This document shows positions 1 to 13,300 of a stretch of 64,000 nucleotides of DNA, piece by piece. The stretch is from Scylla paramamosain (lineage: Eukaryota; Arthropoda; Malacostraca; Decapoda; Portunidae): contig NW_026973722.1 of the NCBI RefSeq assembly GCF_035594125.1, positions 247,501-311,500 of the forward strand, in the 5' to 3' direction. Position 1 is the stretch's first letter; every line of letters begins with the position of its first letter. The translations under genes and the position numbers were made by a program. The notes under the pieces were generated by a model. The model was not told the origin of the DNA, did not search any database, and saw only the letters and a list, made by a program, of their open reading frames with translations.

Positions 1-1635
1 CCACACAAAATTAAGTACAAACGTTTATTTCTTGTTTTGGTTTGCAATTATCTTTTACGTTTATTTTATGATGCCTCTTCGCACGTGTATAGAAAGCAGT
101 GTTACAATTTATTACTGGTAATTCTAATCTTTCCACTATTAATATTCCAGATGTATGGTGAGTTTTCAATGGGCAAGTGAATGATAAAGTAATTACATAT
201 TTTTCGATACTTTGAAGTAACGATAAAAAAATAAACTCCACAGCAGAGGGTGAAGAAGAGTGAATAACGCGTGGACATACAAGTAGCTGTTGTTATGTCT
301 TACAAGAATGTCTTCTTACACAATGGTAGACAAAAATGAGAAGAATAAAATAAAAGTACCAGGTTCGCCTGTGTTGGCAAGGCTACTGCGCGCCGCCCAC
401 TCACGGCCGCGATCCCACTGCTGCTCCACACGGGTGCTTTTGGCTGCTGGGTTTCCCCCCTGGCCTGGTTCACACCTCCTTAGGCAACCTGGACGCCCCC
501 GGCTCCCCAGGGGCGGCCATATTGATGCCGAGCTTAGTGCGGACGCCCACTCAACATGGCGAGTCCCGCAGCAGCCACCCTCGCCTCAAGCCGTCCACTG
601 GGCCAAGCCTCCGCGTCGCCGGATTACAGGGCCGCGCCACCAACCCCGGCTGGAAGCAACGTTTCAGGAATATATCTTGAATCTTCTCCACAGCATGTAC
701 CAAGGGATCTTCTGCTTAGCCAATAATGAAAGGCGTTTGCTTATGATGCATGTATTGCACATTGGCTGCACATTTCTACGCAATCCTTTCATAATTATTG
801 GTTTTCTTTCACGAATGTCAATGGTAGCATGAGATGGCTGGAGACGAGAGGATGCTGTGGTACGATAAAGATTCGTGAATGATGGAGGAATGGTGTGGAA
901 GAGTTTTGTAATGAATCAAGGAAGTGAGGGAGTGAGGGAAGGCGTGGTAAAGCACAGCAAAGCAAGGCGAGGGCTGGAGAGGCGTGGCTGTGTGCTCGCT
1001 CCTCCTTGCAAAATACTGCATCGCCTCTTTCTTTCCACTCGTCTTCACTTTCTCAACTCCCAGACTTGGATTTTCTCCCTGACAGCGAGGGGAGAGCCAC
1101 GATGCAGTGCAGCTGTAACGGACACCGGTGGGGGAAGCCCTCGCCCACACACTCCCCGCTGCGGCTTCCTCTCTCCCCAACACAAGAAGCACTGGTTTCC
1201 GCTTCGCCTTGAATCCAAACCCACTGCGGCCAGTCTAACACATCCTGGACTGCTTGGAAATTACCGACGCCCTCCACCCTTCGTCAGAACTTCCACCGCG
1301 GTTCTTCTCGTCGGGAACTCCAGTGCGTTTTCTACAAGTACGAGTACACCACGAGTACGAGTACACCACGAGTTTTAAGTAAATCATCGAGAAAATTGTG
1401 TTTTTCGAGACCCTAAAATATTTTTCCTTCCCTTCTGTTTCTTCATTTCTATGAATGCAAAACTGTTGCCACTGAATACACCGCGCTATGTTGTGCAACA
1501 CGAGCACACACACATCCTCTTAACGTCTACAAGGGATGACTATGAAAAAAAAAAAGTAGTTTGAAAACTCTGATGGAAGGAAATAGTTATTGATTACAAA
1601 ATTCATAATTTTTATCTTTCATACTGTTCTCAAAG

Positions 1636-1640
<5 letters not shown>
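1..1640. other. non-coding stretch
   Basis: No ORF here has recognisable protein character. The interval 360-660 is CpG-rich and open in several frames, but the translation is low-complexity Pro/Arg/His. A perfect 17-bp tandem duplication (acgagtacaccacgagt, twice) lies at 1340-1373. Nothing else supports a gene. Confidence 0.5.

Positions 1641-1699
<59 letters not shown>
1641..1699. repeat. (AG)n microsatellite
   Basis: Uninterrupted AG dinucleotide tract of about 59 bp. Confidence 0.97.
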
Positions 1700-1700
<1 letters not shown>

Positions 1701-1794
1701 GTACACAATCAGTGATAAATGGCCACCCCAGTGAACTTCTTTATTCACTCCCATTCAACGCCAGGCAAGCAGATTACACACCCTGCGACCTCTT

Positions 1795-1796
<2 letters not shown>

Positions 1797-1855
<59 letters not shown>
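1797..1855. repeat. (GT)n microsatellite
   Basis: Uninterrupted GT tract. The Cys-Val and His-Thr ORFs over it are translations of the repeat. Confidence 0.97.
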
Positions 1856-1857
<2 letters not shown>

Positions 1858-3027
1858 GCTGTCTATGAGATCAAGTGGCTTTATAACTTGGGAAACAATA
1901 CACATTAAATACGACAACCGGAATTCAATATAATGAATCTCACGCACGCTGGTTCCTGCAGCTTGATCTTTGTACATTTTTCTTTCCCTTTTTGTATCTC
2001 TAATGTGAATCTATTTGCTTCCTTTTTTTTTTTTTTTTACATATTTTCCTCGTAATATTAAATTAGGCTATGCTAAGTTTGATTTTTTTTCTTGCTCTGC
2101 TTATTATGCCCGCATTTTTTTTTTTTCATTGTACCACATCAGACTACTCTACCCTGAAAAGAACATCAAACATTGGTCTAAGCCAGATCTAGCGGCAAAA
2201 TCGTAACACTGGCAAAATTAAAACGGCATCAGCTGACCAAAATTATTAAAACAAGTTCCTATTTACAATGAGAATTTTGTGCCGACTTCTGCAGACGGTT
2301 TGATAAAAATGTACGTTGCGACGATCTAGCAATGACAAAATTCATGATAATGGTATGGCACCCCTGGGCACTGTCTGTGACACCCCAGGACGCCGCGGCA
2401 CGCACTCTGAGAAACATTGGCCTTTGCTATGATAAGCGCGCGTCAGTGATGGGCCGCTCTCTCTCTCTCTCTGTTATGTTTGCAGTGTTATGAACACTTT
2501 GAGGCGCATAGAACAAGCTGCCTGGATGTCAGTACAAACACTTGTGAAGGGAATAATTTAGTGAGCCAGAAATCCAAGCCCACATCAGCTGCCACTCCCG
2601 TCACCTCCACAACAGGTGGTCTGGGGCTTGCGAGTGGAGTGGTCTAGGAACACTTACAACTACACAAGGCCTCCTCCACCCTGCCACTCAGAAAACATTT
2701 GGCATATTATCCTCGCTCCTCTTCCTTGCAATGGATATAACACAACAGTATTTGTTTGAATCATTCCCTTTCTTCTGTGTTGTGTGTCTAAAACGATTAC
2801 ATGTTCAGTGAGCCAATAGTCTGGACACACGGAAAATGTATCTTTTAATCATTCTCTTTCATTCATTCTTGTTCGATAATGTCTGCCTGCATTATGATCA
2901 CTCCTCGTGTCCACTCAGTACTATCAAGTCAATTTGTTCTTTTGACACTCATAGTCAAGATATGAAAAGAAAAAAAAAAGTAATAATATTGATGTGTCCA
3001 GATTTTGGGTCATCCTGTACAAAACAC

Positions 3028-3062
<35 letters not shown>

Positions 3063-3714
3063 GTACACTCACCACTCAGAAGGCGTCACTGATAACCGGA
3101 CAGGAGTGGTTCGTACTGTACTTGCCAAGGAAGTCATCATCACTACACCGTCCTAGCGCCACGCCTACGTCTCCCTGCCACCGCCAGTAATTTCAGCATT
3201 TCATCGCTCTGCACCATCACCACCATGTCTCACCATCGCGCCGTGCACCATTACACCTCCCGCCACCATGCCACGCACCATGGTTGGGAAAATAACTAAT
3301 AAAACGTCAGAAATTCACATACCATTGACACGACACACAAAGCAAACATACCGCCGCACACACTGGCCTGCGCGCGCAGGATGACTGCTGTGACGTCATG
3401 GCGCGGATTTCAAAATATTATTCTCCTCATGCACGATTATGAACTGAAGTCTCATTTCTTGGTGTGTAGAGGTTAAGTAAACATTTCGTAGGCAATTAAG
3501 AGGCGCTGGAATGTAACGATGATCCGTAAAACACGTTTTACTTTTCGTGGCAACCTTGGAGAGGTGACAGGCATGCCAGCCAAAGTGATGAACCCATCCA
3601 GGCAGCACCCTTGGCTTCCTTGGTGGCACCGTGTCCCTAGATTTACAATGCGAGGAGAAACAGTAGAAGTTTAGCTATGGCAACCACTACTGCCAGGCTC
3701 ACCTCTCTTGGTTT
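1856..3714. other. non-coding stretch with (AC)n
   Basis: AT-rich DNA with T homopolymers at 2020-2120 and an (AC)n tract at 3032-3060. The open frames are short and do not look like protein. Confidence 0.5.
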
Positions 3715-3912
3715 GCAGTCACTTGGTACTGGGGCGAATGGTACCAATACTCCTCCTTGCCCCGCCTCCTCCTCTTCCTCCTACACACCCGAGTCTAGGG
3801 CCAAGGCTTGGAGGGGCAAGGCTTGGAGGGGCGGTAAGCATACCGTGGCGTATGGAGGTAATAACAATGCACTTCCACCCGCTTCACCGCCCTGAGTGTG
3901 TGTGTGTGTGTG
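3715..3912 (+). repeat. dispersed repeat family A, copy 1, ending in (GT)n
   Basis: The right half ends in a conserved block (taacaatgcacttccaccc, then gcttcaccgccctg) running straight into (GT)n at 3896-3912. The same block, in the other orientation and also ending in (GT)n, is at 18117-18292. Both copies also share a GGTACCA motif and a GGGGC(G)G/GCTTGG-rich left half. The family is therefore a short interspersed element carrying a microsatellite at a fixed place. It has no coding capacity and was not matched to a named family. Confidence 0.55.
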
Positions 3913-6563
<2,651 letters not shown>

Positions 6564-6603
6564 CGAGGTTAAAGTGTTTGTTATCATTCATTCTTCAGAA
6601 TAA

Positions 6604-6704
6604 TGATAGTAGTAGCAGTAGTTAGTAGTAGTAGTAATTGTATAAAGTGGTGGTGGTAGTAGTAGTAGTAGTAGCAGTAGTTAGTAGTAGTAGTAATAGT
6701 ATAA

Positions 6705-6756
<52 letters not shown>

Positions 6757-6768
6757 ATAATAATAATA

Positions 6769-6837
<69 letters not shown>

Positions 6838-6852
6838 CAATAATAATAATGA
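6604..6852. repeat. compound (TAG)n/(TAA)n with a 59-bp tandem duplication
   Basis: (TAG)n grades into (TAA)n. Before that, a unit that includes tataaagtggtggtggtag is present twice with a spacing of 59 bp (agcagtagttag at 6614 and 6673). This points to an unequal-exchange duplication inside the microsatellite. Confidence 0.85.
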
Positions 6853-7044
6853 ATCACCACTATGTATCGGCCAGCTGTGGTGTGATGGCAGTAATTTGTG
6901 CTCAGTACTGGAGTGTGGATGATTAATATAATAAAACTGCCATCAAAGTACACGACCTCTTTGATCTCTCTTAATTAAAAACAATCCGGCGACCATCACG
7001 CTCAAGGAAAAATGTCCAGCCGCCCTGACAGCGAACCTATGGAA

Positions 7045-7205
7045 GACCTCTGATGGCTGACTGACTCACTCACTGGCTGACTGGCTGGCTGGCTGACTCA
7101 CTGGCTGACTGCTATGTTGATTGGCTGGTTTAAGGAGTGACTGGCTGATTTATTTACTGACTGACTGACTAGCTGGCTGGCTGGTTGATTGACTGATTGA
7201 CATTC
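7045..7205. repeat. degenerate (CTGA/CTGG)n tetranucleotide tract
   Basis: Imperfect runs of ctga, ctgg and ctca over about 160 bp, interrupted by short unrelated stretches. This is an ageing tetranucleotide satellite. Confidence 0.8.
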
Positions 7206-8268
7206 AGCCGCCTGAAGGCAGTAAAATACCACTACGACTTGTCACACACTGATTTTTGAGTAAGCTTCTTCAGTGTCTTTTAGTGTCTTTTCTTTATTTT
7301 TGTCTAAATATAATACACCGGAACGGCTTCTTCACACAATCATTACTTTTTTCGTCTCTGCTTTTTCATTTTCTTTTTTTGTTAAGTTTTTGTTTCATTT
7401 GTTCCTTTGAAGACAGTAACTAGTCACGCGGCGCGGCTTATCACAGCGACCTTTTGTCTTGCCTTCTTTACCCTTTTTTTCTTTCTTTCTTTCTTTCTTT
7501 CTTTTTTTTTCTGTCAGTAAATACTCCTTCGGTTTGTTCATACCGAGATTTTTGTCTCAGCTACTTCAGTGTCTTCTTTACGGCTTTTTATTTACTTTTC
7601 TACTTTAAAGGCAGTAAATACTTACACGACTTGCCCACACACTCAATTTTCAACCTCTCCACATTTTTAAAACAATTTTTTTTGTCTCATTTTTTGTTGT
7701 TGTTGTTTGAAAGGGGCGGCTTGTCACCAAGTGATTTTGACATCAAGTATTTTTATGTTTTGTTTTTAATAAATTTAATTATTTATTTATTTTTATTTTA
7801 AAGCGGTAAATAGTCCTTCCACCGGTTTTTGTCTCAGCTTCTTTAAAAACTTTTTTTTAAGTCTTTTATTTCGTTTCACTTATTTTTTACTGCTTCTCCA
7901 AGGTGTTATCCACTATCCTTAATTCGGACTATTTTCTTAATCCTCTATCCTTAATCCAGACTATTTTCTTCGTTTAACAGTCTTAATCCGGAACAATTTG
8001 CCTAATGTCCTTAACCCAGACTATTTCTGTACTCAGTTCACTTCTCCTATTTTCTCTTTGTGAGCTACATGTGAGCAGGCTTTTTATTCATTTATTTCAT
8101 CTCTGTGCTGATCTCCATGATACATTACATAAAAATGAAGTCAGATAGGACGCATGAGGGCGGCCCGCTCAGTGAGGGAACATGTCGAGGCGGAACTGTT
8201 TTCTGTTGAGCTTCTGTTGAGGTCATGGTGGAATGAACATAGTCTGTGGCTGCTGGTAATTCACAGAG
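7206..8268. other. T-rich non-coding stretch
   Basis: Strong T bias on the plus strand with a (TTTC)n tract near 7480-7510. Between 7910 and 8030 a motif close to ctatccttaatccagactat recurs in degenerate form. The plus-strand Phe/Leu-rich ORF at 7454-7801 is a product of T richness. Confidence 0.55.
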
Positions 8269-8370
8269 CCTGCGTGTCATGTTCCTCCGTGTCCTGCCTC
8301 TTCTTAGCCTGCGTGTCCTGGTCCTCCGTGTCCTGCCTCTTCTCCTTAGCCTGGGTGTCATGATCCTCAT
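8269..8370. repeat. 39-42-bp minisatellite, about 2.5 copies
   Basis: Units start at 8269, 8308 and 8350, each opening cctg(c/g)gtgtc and containing tcctccgtgtcctgcctctt. On the minus strand one frame reads as a charged Asp/Thr/Gln/Lys/Glu-rich peptide ending in a stop. It lies about 400 bp beyond the tail of the poly(A)-polymerase-like gene and could be a decayed coding tail, but this is not established. Confidence 0.8.
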
Positions 8371-8421
8371 TATCATAAAGTTATTCTTTGACTTCCTATC
8401 TGTTTGTTTGTTTTATATAAG

Positions 8422-8433
8422 TTTTTTTTTTTT
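8422..8433 (-). other. A12 run downstream of the poly(A)-polymerase-like gene
   Basis: A T12 tract on the plus strand reads as A12 on the gene strand, about 330 bp past the end of the H/Y/Q-rich tail. It could be the fossil poly(A) tail of a retrocopy, which would fit the intronless gene. No AATAAA stands just before it and T runs are common locally, so this is weak. Confidence 0.2.
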
Positions 8434-8760
8434 ATGCATTTTACATATTTGTTTGAAGGTAGTGATACTCCTACTGTTTGTCACGCTTGTCATTTTTGTC
8501 TGAGCTTCTTCCTAAGCAGTAAAATCTCCGTGTGATTTGTTTGTGGTTCTTCATTGTGTTCAAGCTCCATCACAACCTCCTCTTCCTTGTCCTATGGCAG
8601 AATCTCGTGGTGCTCGACAACTTAAGGCTTCTTCACCTGCATCTCAACTGGTCCCATAATGCTGTGTCGCGTCCTGGCTGCTCCAAGCCTAGTATCGATG
8701 TCTCTGCTGAGGTCTCTGCTCACGCCCCTCCCAACGCGTGCCTGTTCGTGCCTCTGCCTA

Positions 8761-9096
8761 GCCCATCGCTGATGCCTGGCCGTGCCTGCCACGCAATCCT
8801 CCTTGCTTGCTTCTCTGATTTTGTTTGACATAAGACCACGCCCTATAGCCTTGCTGATCTCGATGCTGGATGCCCTCCGCATGGCTCTGGTAATACTGTT
8901 TCCAATAATCCTGGTGACCGTGATGGTGACGTGTCTCCTCATGGCTCTGGTTACACCACTCCCAGTAATTGACAGAGCTGTGGTAATAATAGCCCTGGTA
9001 ATAATAACCCTGGTGAACCGTGTGTTGACGCTGCTGTCGAGGACTGTGGCGATACACTTCCCCGTATCCCTGCTGATGACTGTGGTGATTGCTTTT
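8761..9096 (-). other. in-frame H/Y/Q-rich extension beyond the TAA of the TENT4-like ORF
   Basis: After the TAA at 9099-9097 the same frame stays open for 112 codons until TAG at 8760-8758. The predicted peptide is rich in His, Tyr, Gln, Arg and Ser (for example HQGYYYQGYYYH) and matches the character of the ORF end before the stop (QQQ, HH, QQ). It therefore looks like the original C-terminal tail. Either TAA is a recent nonsense mutation, or it is read through, or the tail is now 3' UTR. The sequence alone cannot decide. Confidence 0.55.
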
Positions 9097-12000
9097 TTAT
9101 CCTGTGTGGCTTGGGTATTGCTTGTTTTGTTGAAGGGTTAGCCGAGACACCGGGTGATGCTCCACCAGAGCAGCGAGTTGAGAACTCTGTTCATACTTGT
9201 GATGACGCTCCTGCTGAGGCAGCCGAGGGCCTTGTTGCTGATAAGCGCACTGACGACTGTAATGAATGAGGCCGTCTGAGAGGCATCGCGAGGGAGCGCC
9301 GTACCCCAGCAGCAACTGGCCCAGCAAGGAGCACGGCGAGGTGTACCGGCCTGGGGCGTGTGCGGCGGGCGCCAGCACCAGGTACGCGTGCTGGAAGGCC
9401 CTTCGCGCCTCCCAGACACGGAAGGACGATCGGCCCAGATCATTGCCAGGTGTCAATGGGTCCTGGATACACAGATCTGCCCGGCGGTGGCCGCCAGGCA
9501 TGACGATGGGCACGTCCTCTTTCCGCAGGTAGCGGCCGCCCCCCAGCACGCTGATGCCCGTCGTGGCGTACGAAAACTGGTGTCCATAAAAATAGAAGAA
9601 TCTTAAAAGCACCAGAGCAGGCTCTTCTCGTTCCTCAGGCGTGACCTGCAGTTGGAGGAGGCTAGTGGCCATGAGCGTGACGGCGTAGGAGGAGACGCCT
9701 CCTGTGAAAACTTGGCCAAGGTTTAATTGTTTCAGATAATATCTCACGAACAGAACCACAGGCGTCAGTGTGTTAAACTGCTTTTTGAAGTCTGCCACCA
9801 GCACCGCGGCGCGCACAGCCGCCTCGCCGCCGAGAGACACGTCCACCTCCACTCCGGTCTGCTGATGAACAAATTTAACCAGAGGAGCAGTGGCCTTCTC
9901 GAGAACCTTGAGTGAGGCAGGCAGTGCCACGCCCTGCTGCAGGAGGGCGTCTCTCAGGACCAACAGAGGCGGCGGCGAGGGTGGCCACTGTCCCACCAGC
10001 GTGAGGTCGACGTCGCTGTCCGGCAAGTACAGGCCGTTAGCCAGGCTGCCCGTGACCTGCACTTGGGCCGCGGGCCACAGCGCACCAACCACGCCCCTCA
10101 CGTCTTCCACCGGGCGCATCCTGCGCCGGGACTCCGCCTCCGTTCCTCCCGCCCAGCGATGGAAGTCCAGGACTTCTTGGCGAAGAGCCTGCAGGGAGCC
10201 GTTGTAAGAAGGCGCCGGATACTGCCATGGTGGAGACTGGTAGGTGGCTGCTGCAGGCTGTGTGATTGGTGCAGTGTGGTGGTGTGGCTGGTGTGTCAGG
10301 TGGTGATCTATGACGGCGACTGGGGACCTGTTCACGTCTTCCTTGATGTGTTCTTCCACCTCAGTAATCGCTGCTTCATGTTGCTGCTCAGCACCAGGTT
10401 CCCCCTCGAGAGTGTCGCCAGCAGGGAAATAAGAGTCGTTGTTGTTGTTGTTGTTGTTCTTTGCTTCTACAGTTTCTTCCTGCAAATTGTGTTGAGCCTC
10501 CAGACTTTCGTTTTCCCGCGACTGTTCCTGAATTGTACACGCCGCGTCAGACATTTCCACTGTCGTCACTTTCCCTTCCTCGTCATTATCTTGGTTTTCC
10601 TCGTCTTTCTGCCCCTGCTTCTGTTCATTCTCTCTCTCCATGCCCTCCTCTTTTTCCATGATCGTCACTTCCTCTTCCTCGCCGGTGTGTTGTTCTTGCT
10701 CACCTTTCTGTTCCAGCGTGCAATCTGGGAGGATCGTCCTGGCCTCTTTCTCTTCCATTATACTACTTTCATCTTCCTCATCGCTGTGGTCACCCGTCAG
10801 AATCATCTGATTTCCTGCCTGCTTTGGCTCTGTGGATAGCACTTCATGCTCTTCCGCCACCCACGCCTCCTCTTCCTGTTGTTCCAGCATCAGTTCCGGC
10901 ACTACTGGCACTGCCTCCTCGTCCTTCACTAACGTCACGCTCTCTTCTTCGTCCCTGTGGTGTTCTGCGCCCTCTCGTTCCACACCAGTGACTGGCTCTT
11001 TTCCAGTGATAGTTGGCAATGTCACATCGACAATGTTTGATACCTCTTCAGGGAGTGGAGGCACCTCTGCACGGGAAGACTCTTTAATCGTGTAAGTACT
11101 TTGGTTATTGCAGTGATTAACATTATTTTGAATCTTTCTGTTTTTTTTCCTACGACGGCGACGAGTTCTTTTTGCTTTGTGAGTTTGTTCTTCGTGTGTC
11201 GCGGACTTGTCTTCCGTCTGTTCCTTAACTGATGAATGACCGTCACACACTTTCACTTCCTCGATAACATCATGATTTTCTTGCTCTCTCTCTTCCAGCA
11301 TCTGTTCATTCCCTGTTTCCATCTCTTCTTCTTCTTCCATCATCGTCACTTTCTCTTCCGCGCAAATGTGTTCCTCGCCACGCTCCTGTTCCAGCATCCG
11401 CACGAGGAGGGCCGTCTTTGCCTCTTCCTCCTCCATCATATTCGTTTCCTTTCCCTCGTTGTTTTGAGACTTTTTCATGTTTTTCTTCCTGCGATGGCGC
11501 CGAGTTCTTTTTGCGTTGTTCTGAGTTTGTTCTTCGCATGCTATGTATTTCTCTTCCGTGGAGTGGCTTCCTGGCATCTTGCCAGTCCCTTTACCTTCAT
11601 TCTGAGAGACAGTGGTGCATTCTGCTTTTAGTTCATCGTTCAAGTGATTCAGGTTGTTATTCTTCTCGTGTTCCTCCTCAACAGCCTCATTCCGTTCATT
11701 ATGTTTCGTTTTCATGATGTTATTGAGTGGCTTGTTCTTCTCCAGTTCCTTATTTATAGACTCATTGTGTTCACCAGTGCACGCAAAGTTCTTTTTCCAC
11801 ACCACGCCTACGATAACTGGAGAGGTGAAGCCGGTGAATGGTGGCGTGCTCGTGCTTGTGTTTTGATCTTGACCAAGGGGTCTCAAATTTGGCTCGACTG
11901 AGTCTGTTATTGGTGAGTGAACGTGTACGTTTTCTACAGTCTCAATACATTTTTGTTCCTCTTCCATCTCACTGCAGTCAGTGAGTGGAGGAGGTGAGGC

Positions 12001-12276
12001 GCCGTCTTGTTCCTCAGCACCTGTCTCCCCGTGAGGCAGGGAGACGGCGAGGTGCTGGCTTCGTTTCCGCTTCCTCAGTCGTCGGCAAAGCTTTTGGAAG
12101 CAACAACGGACCCACGAGAAGCAACACGCCTTTTCAGGCTGCTCGTCTGAGTCGCTGCCAACTTCCATCACGCTGCTTTGCTGCGACAAGGACTCGAAGT
12201 GGCTCATTGCGGCAAACTCACTCTGAGTTTTCTTGATGCGCTTATCATAGACCATGTGCTCCTGAAGGCTCACCAT
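9097..12276 (-). CDS. TENT4/Trf4-like non-canonical poly(A) polymerase, intronless
   Basis: The likely product adds nucleotides to RNA 3' ends, as nuclear TENT4 (PAPD5/PAPD7, Trf4) enzymes do. Numbering below is from the upstream ATG at 12324. The nucleotidyltransferase domain spans about residues 710-1010: GS at 759-760, catalytic D771 and D773 in SDVDL, a third carboxylate D828 in VEVDVS, the family motif FTGGVSSY (873-880), and the PAP-associated motif DPLTPGNDLGRSSF (955-968). The first 700 residues are unusual: three diverged acidic repeats (about 296-369, 457-512, 521-601), two near-identical basic clusters beginning AKRTRR (271 and 384; likely nuclear-localisation signals) and a poly-Asn run. 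Start chosen at 12276 (residue 17): its context CACCATGG fits Kozak, that of the first ATG (12324) does not. One uninterrupted exon suggests retrocopy or natural intronlessness. The family call is strong; function in vivo is inferred. Confidence 0.85.
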   Translation of the reverse strand: MVSLQEHMVYDKRIKKTQSEFAAMSHFESLSQQSSVMEVGSDSDEQPEKACCFSWVRCCFQKLCRRLRKRKRSQHLAVSLPHGETGAEEQDGASPPPLTDCSEMEEEQKCIETVENVHVHSPITDSVEPNLRPLGQDQNTSTSTPPFTGFTSPVIVGVVWKKNFACTGEHNESINKELEKNKPLNNIMKTKHNERNEAVEEEHEKNNNLNHLNDELKAECTTVSQNEGKGTGKMPGSHSTEEKYIACEEQTQNNAKRTRRHRRKKNMKKSQNNEGKETNMMEEEEAKTALLVRMLEQERGEEHICAEEKVTMMEEEEEMETGNEQMLEEREQENHDVIEEVKVCDGHSSVKEQTEDKSATHEEQTHKAKRTRRRRRKKNRKIQNNVNHCNNQSTYTIKESSRAEVPPLPEEVSNIVDVTLPTITGKEPVTGVEREGAEHHRDEEESVTLVKDEEAVPVVPELMLEQQEEEAWVAEEHEVLSTEPKQAGNQMILTGDHSDEEDESSIMEEKEARTILPDCTLEQKGEQEQHTGEEEEVTIMEKEEGMERENEQKQGQKDEENQDNDEEGKVTTVEMSDAACTIQEQSRENESLEAQHNLQEETVEAKNNNNNNNDSYFPAGDTLEGEPGAEQQHEAAITEVEEHIKEDVNRSPVAVIDHHLTHQPHHHTAPITQPAAATYQSPPWQYPAPSYNGSLQALRQEVLDFHRWAGGTEAESRRRMRPVEDVRGVVGALWPAAQVQVTGSLANGLYLPDSDVDLTLVGQWPPSPPPLLVLRDALLQQGVALPASLKVLEKATAPLVKFVHQQTGVEVDVSLGGEAAVRAAVLVADFKKQFNTLTPVVLFVRYYLKQLNLGQVFTGGVSSYAVTLMATSLLQLQVTPEEREEPALVLLRFFYFYGHQFSYATTGISVLGGGRYLRKEDVPIVMPGGHRRADLCIQDPLTPGNDLGRSSFRVWEARRAFQHAYLVLAPAAHAPGRYTSPCSLLGQLLLGYGAPSRCLSDGLIHYSRQCAYQQQGPRLPQQERHHKYEQSSQLAALVEHHPVSRLTLQQNKQYPSHTG

Positions 12277-12489
12277 GGTGACTAATCTTACAGAGAGATG
12301 GTTGGTGGACCCTGGCCTTAGCATACACTTGGCCCATCGTCCAGCGCCACGTCAACCAACTCCAAGGTACCACTTCCAAGGACTCACCAGCCAATCACCT
12401 TCCGAGAAGCAACCCTCACTTGCTTTTCACCGGTAGAGAAGTTTACTTCATGTGTTTTTTTTTTGTTTTGTATTATTGTAATAGTTTTG

Positions 12490-12667
<178 letters not shown>

Positions 12668-13221
12668 GCTATTATTATGAAGTCGAATAAATCAGTAGAT
12701 ACAAATTGCATGCAAGAAACGTGTAACAAGTTGATATGTAGTTATAAATGAATAAGATGACAAACATTGTACATAAACCACGAGGAATCAAGTGATGGGT
12801 GACAAATGGATGACAAATGACACATCCACAATGTGTGACGAGCGGTGAGTGTGGAGCGACTGGTCTAGTGGAAGAATTATTTGAAGGTGGAGCCAGAACA
12901 AAACTGACAATGTTACGTATTACAACAAACAATGCCTGGTGGATGGGTGGTGGTGGTGGTGGAATAGGTGGAGTGGTGGAGTGGTGAAAGGAAGGCTGGA
13001 GGATTGACAGAGTACATGCCAGGGTTTGTTCTTTTCTCTTCTTTTATTCACACAAAGACAGACAGACCAAGCAGTAAAGTTACCAAGGGAAGAATACGCC
13101 AGCTAATTGCCGCTCCACACAACACACACCACCAGATTTACAATGAACTCACCCGTTTGCACTGAGCGAAAGGCAAGTCTTCCATATTCTTACCTCTGGG
13201 CTCTTGTACACACACACACAC

Positions 13222-13300
<79 letters not shown>

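Noticed and set aside
290..832. 180-codon plus-strand ORF
   Set aside because: CpG-rich sequence with few stops; the translation is Pro/Arg/His-rich without a domain, and other frames are also open.
875..1378. 167-codon plus-strand ORF overlapped by minus-strand ORFs
   Set aside because: No recognisable family and no splice or start context that favours it.
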